In this document: piece after piece, positions 54,880 to 63,934 of the stretch
Position numbering within the stretch: the first letter of the stretch is position 1
How the letters are laid out: every line of letters starts with the position of its first letter
DNA from: SHAN690 sp023262195
GTDB taxonomy: Bacteria > Bacteroidota > Bacteroidia > Flavobacteriales_G > Salibacteraceae
Direction: 5' to 3'
Assembly (NCBI GenBank): GCA_038142005.1
Contig: JAYQJE010000005.1
Span: 170,863-234,862, forward strand
Length of the DNA stretch: 64,000 bases
Translations under genes and position numbers: made by a program
The notes under the pieces: generated by a model
Databases searched by the model: none
Told to the model about the DNA's origin: nothing
Seen by the model: the letters and a program-made list of their open reading frames with translations, nothing else

Positions 54880-56535
54880 ATGCTAAAAACGCTCTACATA
54901 AACAATTATGCACTCATTCATGAGGCCAAAATTGAATTCGACTCAAAGCTGATTACACTCACGGGTGAGTCGGGAGCTGGAAAGAGTATAATGATCAATG
55001 CGTTGGCCACGGTGCTCGGTGATCGAGCAAATCACTCGGTAATCAGGGTTTGTGCAGAAAAGTGTGTTATAGAAGTTGTTTTTGGAGGTGTTTCTAAGGG
55101 CGTCAAAAGCCTTCTTAAGAGCAAGGATTATGACGTTTATGAAGAGCTTCATATCAGACGCGAGCTTACATCTGCTGGACGAAGTAGGGCGTTTATTAAT
55201 GACACGCCCGCCAACCTTAGTACCGTGCGTGAAATAGCAGATGAGTTGATTGATATATACAGTCAGCACGAATATGCTTCTCTCAATAAATCAAGCTTTC
55301 AGATAGATTACCTTGATGCCTTTGCAGGCAATAAAGACGATGTGCTCGCATACACTAGAATTTTTGAAGAGCTACGTTCGGTTTCAGAAGAACTGGATTC
55401 TCTCACAGCAAAAGAGGCTCAGGTCAGAAAGGATCGAGATTACATCCAATTTCAATTTGATGAACTATCCGCTGCAACAATTGAGCAAGACTCGGTGGAC
55501 GACCTTGAAAATCGATTGGCCCTTTTAGAAAATGCCGAAGCGGTGATATCATCGTTAAACAGCGTTGATCATCTTTTAACTGGTGAGCGTACCATTAAGG
55601 AAATGCTTGCCGAAGCATTGAACGCCATCAAAGCGGTGAGGAATTCAAATTCAGAAATCGATCAACTGGGTTCTAGATTAGAAACACTGAGTCACGAAGT
55701 TTCCGACATTTCTTATGATTTGAACAAAATTGTTGACCAAGTAGAGATTGATCCCCAAAAGACACGCGAGCTGCAGGATAGACTCAATGAATTGAATACA
55801 CTGCTACATAAACACGGAAAGGATAGCATAGAGGAGTTGAAAGCATTGGCTCAAACGTATGAGGCTCAGCTACTAGAGTCGGTCAATTTTAAAGACCATT
55901 TAGAGGCGCTTCAAATCAAAAAAGATGAGATTCTAAAAGAGGCGATAGCAGTTGCCAAGGCTATTTCTGATAGGCGTAAAAAAGCGACTAAGAAATTTGA
56001 AGCCGAAGTAGAAGAGGTGCTCTCAAAATTAGGAATGGAAAAGTCTCAATTTAAAGTTCATATAAGTGATTCTAAAAAATTGTATATCAATGGATTAAAT
56101 CAGGTAGAATTTATGATTGACGCCAACAGTTCTGGCACCCTAAATCCGGTTTCAAAAGTGGCCTCTGGTGGAGAGATGGCTCGGCTAATGCTAGCGTTAA
56201 AAGCTGTGGGTAGAACACAAGAATCAAAGTGCCAAGTGTTTGATGAAATTGATACAGGCGTGAGCGGGGAAGTGGCAAACAGAATTGGTTTATTGATGAA
56301 AAAACTCTCAGAAAAGACGCAGTGTTTGGCCATTACACACCTTCCAGGGGTTGCAGCTAAAGGTCATCAGCACTTGAAAGTTTATAAAACAGAAGTCGAT
56401 GGCATAGTTCAAACCAAGGTGGAATCGCTTAATGAAGATGCGCGCATCGAAGAACTGGCAACCATGTTTAGCGGAAACAAACTCACCGAGTCTGCTTTAG
56501 AGACTGCGCGAACAATGCGCGCTGAGACAGATTGA
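54880..56535 (+). CDS. recN: DNA repair protein RecN
   Basis: The ATG at 54880 (MLKTLYINNYALIHEAKIEF) is the canonical start; a TTG at 54868 is less likely. The SMC-like architecture is complete in 551 residues: Walker A ITLTGESGAGKSIMINALAT, HIRRELTSAGRSRAFINDTP, a coiled coil (about 150-340), then VASGGEMARLMLALKAVG (signature), VFDEIDTGVSGEVANRI (Walker B) and AITHLPGVAAKG. It handles double-strand break ends. The gene is divergent from the acyltransferase with a 64-base gap and is followed by fabI. Confidence 0.95.
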   Translation: MLKTLYINNYALIHEAKIEFDSKLITLTGESGAGKSIMINALATVLGDRANHSVIRVCAEKCVIEVVFGGVSKGVKSLLKSKDYDVYEELHIRRELTSAGRSRAFINDTPANLSTVREIADELIDIYSQHEYASLNKSSFQIDYLDAFAGNKDDVLAYTRIFEELRSVSEELDSLTAKEAQVRKDRDYIQFQFDELSAATIEQDSVDDLENRLALLENAEAVISSLNSVDHLLTGERTIKEMLAEALNAIKAVRNSNSEIDQLGSRLETLSHEVSDISYDLNKIVDQVEIDPQKTRELQDRLNELNTLLHKHGKDSIEELKALAQTYEAQLLESVNFKDHLEALQIKKDEILKEAIAVAKAISDRRKKATKKFEAEVEEVLSKLGMEKSQFKVHISDSKKLYINGLNQVEFMIDANSSGTLNPVSKVASGGEMARLMLALKAVGRTQESKCQVFDEIDTGVSGEVANRIGLLMKKLSEKTQCLAITHLPGVAAKGHQHLKVYKTEVDGIVQTKVESLNEDARIEELATMFSGNKLTESALETARTMRAETD

Positions 56536-56577
56536 CGAACAAGATTATATTTACGCAACTAACAAATCAAAATCATA

Positions 56578-57387
56578 ATGGGTAACTTATTGGAGAACAA
56601 AACAGGAATCATTTTTGGAGCACTTGACGAGCGATCAATCGCATGGAAGGTGGCACAAAAAGCCCACGAGAATGGAGCAAAGTTTATACTAACCAACGCT
56701 CCTATTGCCCTGAGAATGGGTAAAATCAACGAGCTCGCAGAGAAGTGTAGAACAGAGGTGATTCCAGCGGATGCAACCAGTATGGATGATTTAAACACTC
56801 TATTCGAACAATCGCAAGAAAAGCTCGGTGGAAAACTCGATTTTGTATTGCACTCCATTGGCATGTCTCCAAACGTTAGGAAAAACAAAGGCTATACCGA
56901 TTTAAACCATGATTGGTACCTCAAAACGCTCGATATATCAGCGTTGTCTTTTCACAAAACCATGCAAGTGGCCTATAAACAAGACGCTATGAATGATTGG
57001 GGAAGCATTCTTGGCTTGAGCTATATTGCCGCTCAAGAGGCATATCCTTTTTACAGTGACATGGCTGATGCAAAAGCTGCGCTTGAATCCATTGCACGGA
57101 GCTTTGGTTATCACTTTGGTATTAAGAACAAAGTGCGCGTCAACACCATATCACAATCTCCTACCGTGACTTCAGCCGGTAGCGGAATTGCTGGATTTGA
57201 TAAGTTTTTTGATTTCGCTAATGAAATGTCACCTCTTGGGAATGCTGATGCAGAATCTTGCGCAGACTACTGTTTAACGCTCTTTAGCGACCTCACCAGA
57301 TATGTAACCATGCAGAATCTTTACCATGATGGCGGCTACAGTACCACGGGTATTTCGGGCAAAATCATGGAAAAGTGGGATAAATAG
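56578..57387 (+). CDS. fabI: Enoyl-[acyl-carrier-protein] reductase (NADH)
   Basis: The 269-residue short-chain-dehydrogenase-like enzyme has the FabI pattern: GIIFGALDERSIAWKVAQKA (nucleotide loop), DFVLHSIGMSPNV, and the catalytic YPFYSDMADAKAALES (Tyr-x6-Lys). The TISQSPTVTSAGSGIAG and YHDGGYSTTGIS parts complete the substrate pocket. It performs the last reduction of each fatty acid elongation cycle. It starts 42 bases after recN. The Bacteroidota form is not the Trans-2 (FabK/FabV) type. Confidence 0.95.
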   Translation: MGNLLENKTGIIFGALDERSIAWKVAQKAHENGAKFILTNAPIALRMGKINELAEKCRTEVIPADATSMDDLNTLFEQSQEKLGGKLDFVLHSIGMSPNVRKNKGYTDLNHDWYLKTLDISALSFHKTMQVAYKQDAMNDWGSILGLSYIAAQEAYPFYSDMADAKAALESIARSFGYHFGIKNKVRVNTISQSPTVTSAGSGIAGFDKFFDFANEMSPLGNADAESCADYCLTLFSDLTRYVTMQNLYHDGGYSTTGISGKIMEKWDK

Positions 57388-57498
57388 GAGTCGTTGAACT
57401 CTCATGTGGCTAATAGCCAATCCATTGACAAAAAACATTACTCACCATTGCTTGTTAAATTTCGGTCGTTATACGTGAGTGGAGTGACGAGCTAAGTT

Positions 57499-57506
57499 TA
57501 CTTTTG
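57499..57506 (+). promoter_or_regulatory. Bacteroidota -7 promoter element of the ferredoxin gene
   Basis: TACTTTTG at 57499-57506 fits TAnnTTTG and lies 26 bases before the ATG at 57533. No clear TTG is seen at the expected -33 distance, so this is supported by the -7 element alone. Confidence 0.4.
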
Positions 57507-57532
57507 TAATTAATCTCAAAACCAATTGCGTT

Positions 57533-57880
57533 ATGGCAATAATGATCACCGATGAATGTATAAACTGTGGGGCCTGCGAACCCGAGTGTCCAAACAATGC
57601 CATATATGAAGGCGGAGTAGAGTGGAGATTCTCTGATGGTACAGATTTAACAGGTCATGTTGACGGAAAGAATGGTGCTTCTGCTGATGCTGATGCCGAA
57701 AACGAACCCAACTCCATGGATGTCTATTACATCGTGACAGATAAATGCACGGAATGTGTAGGTTTTCATGATGAGCCACAATGTGCAGCTGTATGTCCCG
57801 TTGATTGTTGTGTGGATGATCCTGATTTCAGGGAATCAGAAGCCGAGTTAACCGAGAAAAAGGAGTTTTTACATTTGTGA
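57533..57880 (+). CDS. 2[4Fe-4S] ferredoxin
   Basis: The 115-residue protein has the dicluster signature: CINCGACEPECPNNAI for cluster one, and CTECVGFHDEPQCAAVCPVD for cluster two with an extra 9-residue loop. A cysteine pair (CC) after the second motif is seen too. The middle insertion (EWRFSDGTDLTGHVDGKNGA and the DADAENEPN part) is acidic, giving the protein its low charge. The type matches the Alvin-like ferredoxins common in Bacteroidota, electron donors to various oxidoreductases. Confidence 0.92.
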   Translation: MAIMITDECINCGACEPECPNNAIYEGGVEWRFSDGTDLTGHVDGKNGASADADAENEPNSMDVYYIVTDKCTECVGFHDEPQCAAVCPVDCCVDDPDFRESEAELTEKKEFLHL

Positions 57881-57915
57881 TAATCTCGATACACACCACC
57901 ATTTCTGTTAAAATT

Positions 57916-58800
57916 ATGAAGGCTGCTGCGTGCTTAACGTTAGCAGCTTTCTCATTTTCTGCTTATTCAAATGACGATGCTGAGGTGGGCATTCACGCCC
58001 AACTCAAACAGTTGGTGGAGTTAAGGCTCAAAACCATCAATGCTCCCAATGATGAAGAGCGACTGAAAGCAGACAAAGAGTTCGTGCAGTTTTTAAAGGT
58101 GGCGCTATCAAGCAAGGAGAGTTTTAAAGCTCCGTTTGACACCATTCCACAACTCGGAGATTTAAGAAGCGGTGACGGATACTTTCGGATGATTAATTGG
58201 AATGTTCCACTAGATGACCAAACACACCGATACCGTTGCTTTATTCAACACTATGATAAGAAGAGCAAGGCTTATAAAGTCATTGAGCTTGAGCAGGGCT
58301 ACAAAGGCTTGGAAGGGGAATTGAGAAAGGTTTACAATCAAAAGAATTGGTATGGGGCATTGTATTACAAGATTATCCCTTCAAAAACGAGAAAAGTAGG
58401 TTTCAAGCGTACGTACATGGTTCTTGGCTGGGATGGTCACGACCAATACTCAAGCATTAAGGTGGTGGATGTTATGATCATCAACAAAAAAGGTGTTCGA
58501 TTTGGTGAGGATATATTTGATATCGGTGAGACTAAGGTGAAACGGTTTCTATTGGAATATAAATCGGATGCGTCAGTAACGCTCAGGTATGAGAAACGAG
58601 GCAACAGGATTGTATTTAATCAATTGGTGCCCATGCAGTCCGATCTCGAAGGCCTTTCTGAATTTTACGTTCCTGTGATGGAGTTTGATGCGCTTGTCTG
58701 GAAAAAGCGCAAATGGAGGCTGGTGCAAGATGTGGAGGCGCGCATGGGTAAAAACAACAAAGAGTATGTTGATCCACCATCCGAGCAAAAAATCAAGTAG
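57916..58800 (+). CDS. Conserved hypothetical secreted protein, about 294 aa
   Basis: The ATG at 57916 gives the signal peptide MKAAACLTLAAFSFSAYSND; an earlier frame start near 57877 adds 13 residues before it. No known domain was recognised. The protein has repeated beta-like segments (GDGYFRMINWNVPLDDQTHR, YRCFIQHYDKKSKAYKVIEL, RTYMVLGWDGHDQYSSIKVV, FNQLVPMQSDLEGLSEFYVP). It is found as a conserved hypothetical in Flavobacteriales, often upstream of a DUF6913 gene. The DUF6913 gene starts four bases after its stop, so the two are probably coupled. Confidence 0.7.
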   Translation: MKAAACLTLAAFSFSAYSNDDAEVGIHAQLKQLVELRLKTINAPNDEERLKADKEFVQFLKVALSSKESFKAPFDTIPQLGDLRSGDGYFRMINWNVPLDDQTHRYRCFIQHYDKKSKAYKVIELEQGYKGLEGELRKVYNQKNWYGALYYKIIPSKTRKVGFKRTYMVLGWDGHDQYSSIKVVDVMIINKKGVRFGEDIFDIGETKVKRFLLEYKSDASVTLRYEKRGNRIVFNQLVPMQSDLEGLSEFYVPVMEFDALVWKKRKWRLVQDVEARMGKNNKEYVDPPSEQKIK

Positions 58801-58803
58801 TAT

Positions 58804-59349
58804 ATGCGGATGCTGCCTTTCATAACCAAATATCAAATTCGCAAGAATCTGAGGGCTAGAAACGCTTCGAGTCAGATTATACATGGCGATTTGATCAATA
58901 GCGTGGCAGTGTTTGCTTGTTTAGACTCCAAGCATTATAAGGCTGCTAAGAGTTATGCAAAGCAGTTGCGCGAACGCGGCATTCGCGTGGTCGATTTATT
59001 CGTGTTCGTTCCCAATAAAAAAGCACTCGAAAGTTTTCAAGCGACCCTAAAAGACTTTCCGTTTTGCCCATCAGATTTTAGCTTTTTCGGTGGGTTTCTA
59101 TCCCCAGAGCTTGAGCACAGCCTCACCTCGCAATACGAAGTCGCGCTCGATTTAACCAATGGAGAAAGCCTGTTTGCTGACCTGGTTATGTCACGTGTTG
59201 ACGCTCAATTAAGGGCCGGATTCAAACGTAAAGACAGACTCAATTTTCTCGATTTTATGATCGATACCAACCAATCGAATTTCAATGATGCACTTTCTCA
59301 TCTAGATAAATACCTATTTAATCTCAACAACAACCAACACGCAGCATGA
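58804..59349 (+). CDS. DUF6913 family protein
   Basis: The 181 residues show the family layout: LPFITKYQIRKNLRARNASS, then an SSVAVFACLDSKHYKAAKSY-like strand-helix, LRERGIRVVDLFVFVPNKKA, and DFSFFGGFLSPELEHSLTSQ, with DLTNGESLFADLVMSRVDAQ before the C-terminus. It is cytosolic and has no assigned function. In Bacteroidota it is commonly next to dapA, as here: the stop overlaps the dapA ATG (ATGA). An alternative start at 58810 (MLPFITKY) is possible. Confidence 0.8.
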   Translation: MRMLPFITKYQIRKNLRARNASSQIIHGDLINSVAVFACLDSKHYKAAKSYAKQLRERGIRVVDLFVFVPNKKALESFQATLKDFPFCPSDFSFFGGFLSPELEHSLTSQYEVALDLTNGESLFADLVMSRVDAQLRAGFKRKDRLNFLDFMIDTNQSNFNDALSHLDKYLFNLNNNQHAA

Positions 59350-60235
59350 AAGACTTTAGAGGAACGGGAGTAGCCATGGTTACCCCATTCAATAGTGACA
59401 AATCCATTGACTTTGAAGCCCTTAAATCACTTACCAATCACTTGATTGATGGGGGAGTGGATTACCTTTTGGTGCAAGGAACTACGGGTGAGTCGGCCAC
59501 AATGACCGGTGCAGAAAAACAGCAGGTGCTCGATTGTGTGGTTGAGGTCAATGCAAAACGATTGCCCGTTGTTTGGGGGCATGGGGGCAACAATACCCAA
59601 CGTCTGATCGAAGCTTTCGGTCAATTCAACCTATCGGGCGTAGACGCCATATTATCTGCCAGTCCATATTACAACAAACCCACGCAAAAAGGCATCATTG
59701 CGCATTACAAAGCTTTTGCTGACGCGGCTCCTGCTCCGGTAATTCTGTACAATGTGCCTGGGAGAACGGCTTCGAACATGCTGCCAACCACAACACTCGA
59801 ATTAGCGAAACATCAAAACATTATTGCCATCAAAGAGGCTTGTGGAGATTTGGATCAGGTTGGGCAGATCATTAAAAATCGACCCGGTAAATTTCTCGTG
59901 TTGAGTGGCGATGATCCATTGATTATTCCGCATATGGCACTTGGGGGCGATGGTATTATTTCTGTGGTGGCCAATGCCTTTCCTACTGAGTTTTCGGCCA
60001 TTTCTAAATTGTGTTTTCAGGAGATTACAATAAGGCCAGGCACATCCATTATGCATTGATTGATCTCATTTATATGCTCTTTGAAGAAGGTAATCCCGGA
60101 GGGATTAAAGCGGTTTGTCATCATCTAGGGTTGATGCAAAATGAAGTACGCCTGCCGTTGGCACCAATCAGTGATGAGCTTTATCAGCGGCTGGCAAAGG
60201 CCACGGATGCAATCAAATCGCTCAATGTGGCGTAG
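59346..60235 (+). CDS. dapA: 4-hydroxy-tetrahydrodipicolinate synthase, frame interrupted in a T-run
   Basis: DapA condenses pyruvate with aspartate semialdehyde in lysine and diaminopimelate synthesis. Seen motifs: GTGVAMVTPFNSDKSIDFEA, LVQGTTGESATMTGAEKQQV (pyruvate pocket), LSASPYYNKPTQKGIIAHY (catalytic Tyr), and the Schiff-base lysine in NIIAIKEACGDLDQV. In the T4 run at 60014-60017 one T is missing: adding it joins SKLCFSGDYN to KARHIHYALIDLIYMLFEEG and gives 296 residues, the normal length. The end of the gene overlaps the next one by 11 bases. Confidence 0.9.
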
Positions 60236-60696
60236 TTTCTTCGTGTCCGTTTGTCTGGTTTGGATTGCAGCTGTGGGTTTTGCTCAATTCCAGGGCAGAA
60301 TCAACTACGAAATCACCTACAAGATTGACAATCCTGAGTTGGATGGCATCGACAAACAATTGCCTTATCGGTGCAAATTTGTGACCGATGGCAAAAGCTG
60401 GAAAGCTACTTGGAAGAGTAGGATAGAGAGGACTACACCATCATTTACCGAGCCGAGGAAGACAGCTTGTACCATTTGGTCACGCTAGGGGCGAAATCCT
60501 TTCAGTGGCTTCCATTGCGGAGGAAGTGATCCAATTCAAACAAGAGGCAGAATCATTTGAAGTGACCAATGGCGACATCAAAGCCCTGTACACCCGCGCC
60601 AAGCTCAGCGCAGAACCTATTGATGAAACTTACTTTTTGGTTACGGCATCATTTGCCCCGATCAAAGAAGCGCAGTATTTGAAGTTGTTGCGGTAG
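60225..60696 (+). CDS. Hypothetical secreted protein with two frame breaks
   Basis: The ATG at 60225, inside the dapA end, starts a signal peptide (FFVSVCLVWIAAVGFAQ). The beginning GRINYEITYKIDNPELDGID with PYRCKFVTDGKSWKATWK resembles the beta-rich secreted families of Bacteroidota (GLPGLI/DUF4412-like). Breaks lie at about 60415-60440 and in the G-run at 60488-60491. Repaired, the pieces DYTIIYRAEEDSLYHLVTLG, EILSVASIAEEVIQFKQEAE and TYFLVTASFAPIKEAQYLKL join to about 157 residues. I cannot give a function. Confidence 0.55.
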
Positions 60697-60778
60697 AATG
60701 TTATTTCGTGCGCTTTTATATGGCGTACGGATTGTTTTAAAGAGAGGCACGCATTACAAATGCGCGCCAGTTAAGATG

Positions 60779-61432
60779 TTACCGACCACCAAACCCAATT
60801 TCCATCTCGGCCAAGGATGAGAGCGTTTTAAGTGTAGCGCGCAAATCACTGGCTTGATCATACATCCGTTGCGCCATATGGTACTGATTCGATTTGCACC
60901 CTTCTAAGATCCAGATGGTATTTGTTTGGTGGTCTATTCTTGAGCCGGGTAGGGTAGATTTTAGATTGAAAAATTCCAACTGATCAATTTGGTGAGCCAA
61001 GGTCTTCCAGTCATTTTCCGTGAGCTTTATTTGCTCATAATCAATAAAGAATCGGTTTTCTTCAATCATGTGCTGCTCCTTAGCATGCAAGAGGATATTT
61101 TCCTCCGTGCGCTCTACACGAAGAGCAATAGGGTTTTCCGAAGGTCGGAGAAGGGTTAAGCGATAGATTTCATCCGCTCCAGTGGCATTCAATAGTCTTG
61201 GTTCTTGAAGCTCGATCAGGTTTCGGGTATATGCCATGTTGAGTGCTTCTGCGCGCTCTATACGATGTTTCATCAATACACTGTCAACCAGCAAGCCATT
61301 TTGGTCAAACGAATCAACGAGGTTCGTGGTTTCAAAATACAGCGGTGGATGGTGCTGCGCATCGCAAGTCAATGGTCCTAGCCATAGAGCCATGACCATC
61401 CATGTGACTTTAACCTGATGTAGGCGTTTCAT
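60779..61432 (-). CDS. Hypothetical secreted protein, about 217 aa
   Basis: The ATG at 61432 begins a signal peptide with a cysteine (VTWMVMALWLGPLTCDAQ). I recognise no domain. The protein is rich in beta segments with a helical C-terminus (IDYEQIKLTENDWKTLAHQI, DHQTNTIWILEGCKSNQYHM). It may be a structural or regulatory protein of the envelope. It is convergent with the 60.2-kb gene and follows the GAPDH terminator region. Confidence 0.55.
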   Translation of the reverse strand: MKRLHQVKVTWMVMALWLGPLTCDAQHHPPLYFETTNLVDSFDQNGLLVDSVLMKHRIERAEALNMAYTRNLIELQEPRLLNATGADEIYRLTLLRPSENPIALRVERTEENILLHAKEQHMIEENRFFIDYEQIKLTENDWKTLAHQIDQLEFFNLKSTLPGSRIDHQTNTIWILEGCKSNQYHMAQRMYDQASDLRATLKTLSSLAEMEIGFGGR

Positions 61433-61457
61433 TCTCCTCACTCAAACGAATATGTAC

Positions 61458-61486
61458 AAAAAAGCCCCAATCCAACGATTGAGGCT
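61458..61486 (-). terminator. Terminator of the GAPDH gene
   Basis: On the minus strand AGCCTCAATC (61486-61477) pairs with GATTGGGGCT (61472-61463) with one mismatch around a 4-base loop, followed by six T (A-run at 61458-61463 on the plus strand). It begins 26 bases after the GAPDH stop codon. Confidence 0.75.
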
Positions 61487-61511
61487 CTGATTTTCTGAAA
61501 GGAACGAACTA

Positions 61512-62984
61512 TTAATAGTAGATCAGCCTTCTAACTTTTGAAATGGATTTCGCCAATCTGATCACCTGCTTGGTGTAGCCAAACTCATTATCGTACCATA
61601 CATACAACATGATGTTTTTCTTGTCTGGATGCACAATAGTGGCGTTGCTATCATAAACTGAGCAGCAGGTGTTGCCTACGATATCAGATGATACACACTC
61701 CTCATTGGTGTTGTAGTTGATTTGATTAACTAAATCACCATGAAGGGCAGCATCTTTCAACAGCGCGTCAATTTCCTCAACACTGGTTTCTTTGGCTACG
61801 GTAAGGTTCAAAATCGCCAAAGAACCGTTTGGTACAGGAACTCGTACCGCATTTGCCGTGAGCTTGTTGGCCAGTTCAGGAATCACTTTGGTAACGGCTT
61901 TGCCGGCTCCAGTTTCAGTGATCACCATGTTAATGGCTGCCGATCGGCCTCTTCGCTCTTTTTTATGGAAGTTGTCCAAGAGGTTTTGGTCGTTGGTATA
62001 GGCATGCACCGTTTCGATGTGGCCTTTCTCAACCCCAAGGTGATCGTTGATCACTTTTAGCGGTGGTACTATGGCATTGGTCGTGCAAGATGCAGCAGAG
62101 AATATGTTCTCACTATCGTAGTCCAGTCCTTTGCTGTTTACCGCATACACAATATTTGGGATTTCTTTACCGGGGGCAGTCAACAATACTTTGCTCGCTC
62201 CCTTAGCTTTCAAGTGACGGCTCAAGGCTTCTCGGTCTTTAAAAACACCCGTATTGTCAATGATGAGCGCATCATTGATTCCATAACTCGTGTAGTCGAT
62301 GTCCTCTGGGTTATTGGCAGAGATAAACTTCACTTGCTGACCATTGATGATCAACGCCATGTTTTCATAATCTTCCACCACAGAACCAGGGAATGGACCA
62401 TGAACAGAATCGTTTCTCAGTAGGTAAGCACGCTTCTTAAGTTGGCTGCTATCTATCTTACGCACTACGATGGCTCTCAACCTTAATTGCTGTCCTTTTC
62501 CAGCTTGCTTTATTAGCTCACGCGCAGCCATCCTTCCACTGCGGCCAAACCCAAACAATACTACATCTTTGGGCTTAATCCCTTCTTGACTATCGATTTT
62601 AAAACCACTGAGTTTGTCCGATAAGAAATCAGACTTTGAATTGTAGTTTTTGTGCTCAGCCTGCCATTCAGCGCTCAAACGTCCAATGTCAAGTTTAGAA
62701 GGAGCAACTTCCATATTGAGGATTTCAGCAGCCAACTCAGCCGAGTCCTTTACTGAGATATTCTTGCCAACAACCCCATCTGCGTACTTGTGCAACTGAA
62801 GTACTTCCGATATTGAAATATCAGTGAGAGGGTTTCGAAACAGAACCAATTCAATGCCTTTTTCATACATCAACGTTCCAATACTGTGTTGAAGGCTTAC
62901 GGCTTGCTTTTCTTGATTTAAATATTCGTTGAAGTTATTCTGATAGTCATCCTGAACCATGTGCTCAATCGCGGTCTTTTCCAT
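61512..62984 (-). CDS. gap: Glyceraldehyde-3-phosphate dehydrogenase, long Bacteroidota type
   Basis: The 490 residues hold an N-terminal extension of about 130 residues (EHMVQDDYQNNFNEYLNQEK start) that usual GAPDH lacks, then the NAD-binding motif VVLFGFGRSGRMAARELIKQ and the catalytic cysteine in FSAASCTTNAIVPPLKVI. Phosphate-site residues appear in ERRGRSAAINMVITETGAGK and KLTANAVRVPVPNGSLAILN, and WYDNEFGYTKQVIRL is at the C-terminus. It oxidises glyceraldehyde 3-phosphate in glycolysis. The extension is known in some Bacteroidota paralogues; its role is unknown. It has its own terminator. Confidence 0.92.
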   Translation of the reverse strand: MEKTAIEHMVQDDYQNNFNEYLNQEKQAVSLQHSIGTLMYEKGIELVLFRNPLTDISISEVLQLHKYADGVVGKNISVKDSAELAAEILNMEVAPSKLDIGRLSAEWQAEHKNYNSKSDFLSDKLSGFKIDSQEGIKPKDVVLFGFGRSGRMAARELIKQAGKGQQLRLRAIVVRKIDSSQLKKRAYLLRNDSVHGPFPGSVVEDYENMALIINGQQVKFISANNPEDIDYTSYGINDALIIDNTGVFKDREALSRHLKAKGASKVLLTAPGKEIPNIVYAVNSKGLDYDSENIFSAASCTTNAIVPPLKVINDHLGVEKGHIETVHAYTNDQNLLDNFHKKERRGRSAAINMVITETGAGKAVTKVIPELANKLTANAVRVPVPNGSLAILNLTVAKETSVEEIDALLKDAALHGDLVNQINYNTNEECVSSDIVGNTCCSVYDSNATIVHPDKKNIMLYVWYDNEFGYTKQVIRLAKSISKVRRLIYY

Positions 62985-63032
62985 TTTGATAATTGAGTTA
63001 AGTAATAAAGATTAAGTAATTGATTATGAAAC

Positions 63033-63059
63033 AAAAAAGGCCGCGAAATTGCGGCCTTT
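63033..63059 (-). terminator. Terminator of the rpoD gene
   Basis: On the minus strand AAAGGCCGC (63059-63051) pairs perfectly with GCGGCCTTT (63044-63036) around the six bases AATTTC, followed by a T-run (the A-run at 63033-63038). It starts 8 bases after the rpoD stop codon. The plus strand also has T-rich flanks, so it may act in both directions. Confidence 0.85.
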
Positions 63060-63067
63060 GTTTTGAG

Positions 63068-63934
63068 TTATTCTCCTAAGTACATTTTGAGGAGTCGGCT
63101 TCTCGAATTCTGTCGAAGTCTTCGAATTGCCTTCTCTTTGATTTGACGAACGCGCTCACGCGTGAGGTCAAATTTGTCACCGATCTCTTCAAGAGTAAGT
63201 CCGTGATTCATACCAATTCCAAAGAATAAACGAATAACATCTCTTTCTCTTTCTGTAAGTGTTTCCAGCGATCTTTCAATCTCTTTCTGCAATGACTCTC
63301 TCATTAAGTCACCATCAGCGCTTGGGGATTCGTTGTTGCTGATTAAATCGAGTAGGCTGAAATCTTCATCTTCCTTCAGCGGTGCGTCAACAGACACGTG
63401 TCTTCCTGAAACGCTCATGGTATCTTTTACCTTCTCTTCTGGAATCTCTAAAGCTGACGCCAACTCATCTGCTACCGGTGGACGCTCATATTGCTGCTCC
63501 AATTGAGCAAAAGCCTTATTGATCTTATTTAAAGAACCAACCTGGTTCAATGGTAACCTTACAATTCTTGATTGCTCAGCAATTGCTTGAAGAATAGATT
63601 GACGAATCCACCATACCGCGTATGATATGAATTTGAAACCTCTGGTTTCGTCAAAGCGTTGAGCTGCTTTGATTAACCCTAAATTACCTTCGTTAATAAG
63701 GTCGGGTAGGGTAAGCCCTTGATTTTGATACTGCTTAGAAACCGATACTACGAATCTTAGGTTTGCTCTTACCAACTTCTCTAATGCGCGTTGGTCTCCT
63801 TTCTTGATTTTTTTCGCTAGTTCTACTTCTTGTTCAGCATTGATCATGTCCTCACGGCTGATCTCTGTCAAATACTTATCCAGCGACTGACTGTCACGAT
63901 TAGTAATCGACTTCGTAATTTTTAGTTGCCTCAT
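63068..63934 (-). CDS. rpoD: RNA polymerase primary sigma factor RpoD/SigA
   Basis: The 288-residue protein is the Bacteroidota-type primary sigma factor without a large region 1.1. It shows region 1.2 (SLDKYLTEISREDMINAEQE), 2.1-2.4 (NLRFVVSVSKQYQNQGLTLP, DLINEGNLGLIKAAQRFDE, FISYAVWWIRQSILQAIAEQ), 3 (PVADELASALEIPEEKVKDT) and 4.2 (LTLEEIGDKFDLTRERVRQI). This factor recognises TAnnTTTG -7 and TTG -33 promoters, as seen elsewhere in the window. The gene is followed by a strong terminator. Confidence 0.95.
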   Translation of the reverse strand: MRQLKITKSITNRDSQSLDKYLTEISREDMINAEQEVELAKKIKKGDQRALEKLVRANLRFVVSVSKQYQNQGLTLPDLINEGNLGLIKAAQRFDETRGFKFISYAVWWIRQSILQAIAEQSRIVRLPLNQVGSLNKINKAFAQLEQQYERPPVADELASALEIPEEKVKDTMSVSGRHVSVDAPLKEDEDFSLLDLISNNESPSADGDLMRESLQKEIERSLETLTERERDVIRLFFGIGMNHGLTLEEIGDKFDLTRERVRQIKEKAIRRLRQNSRSRLLKMYLGE

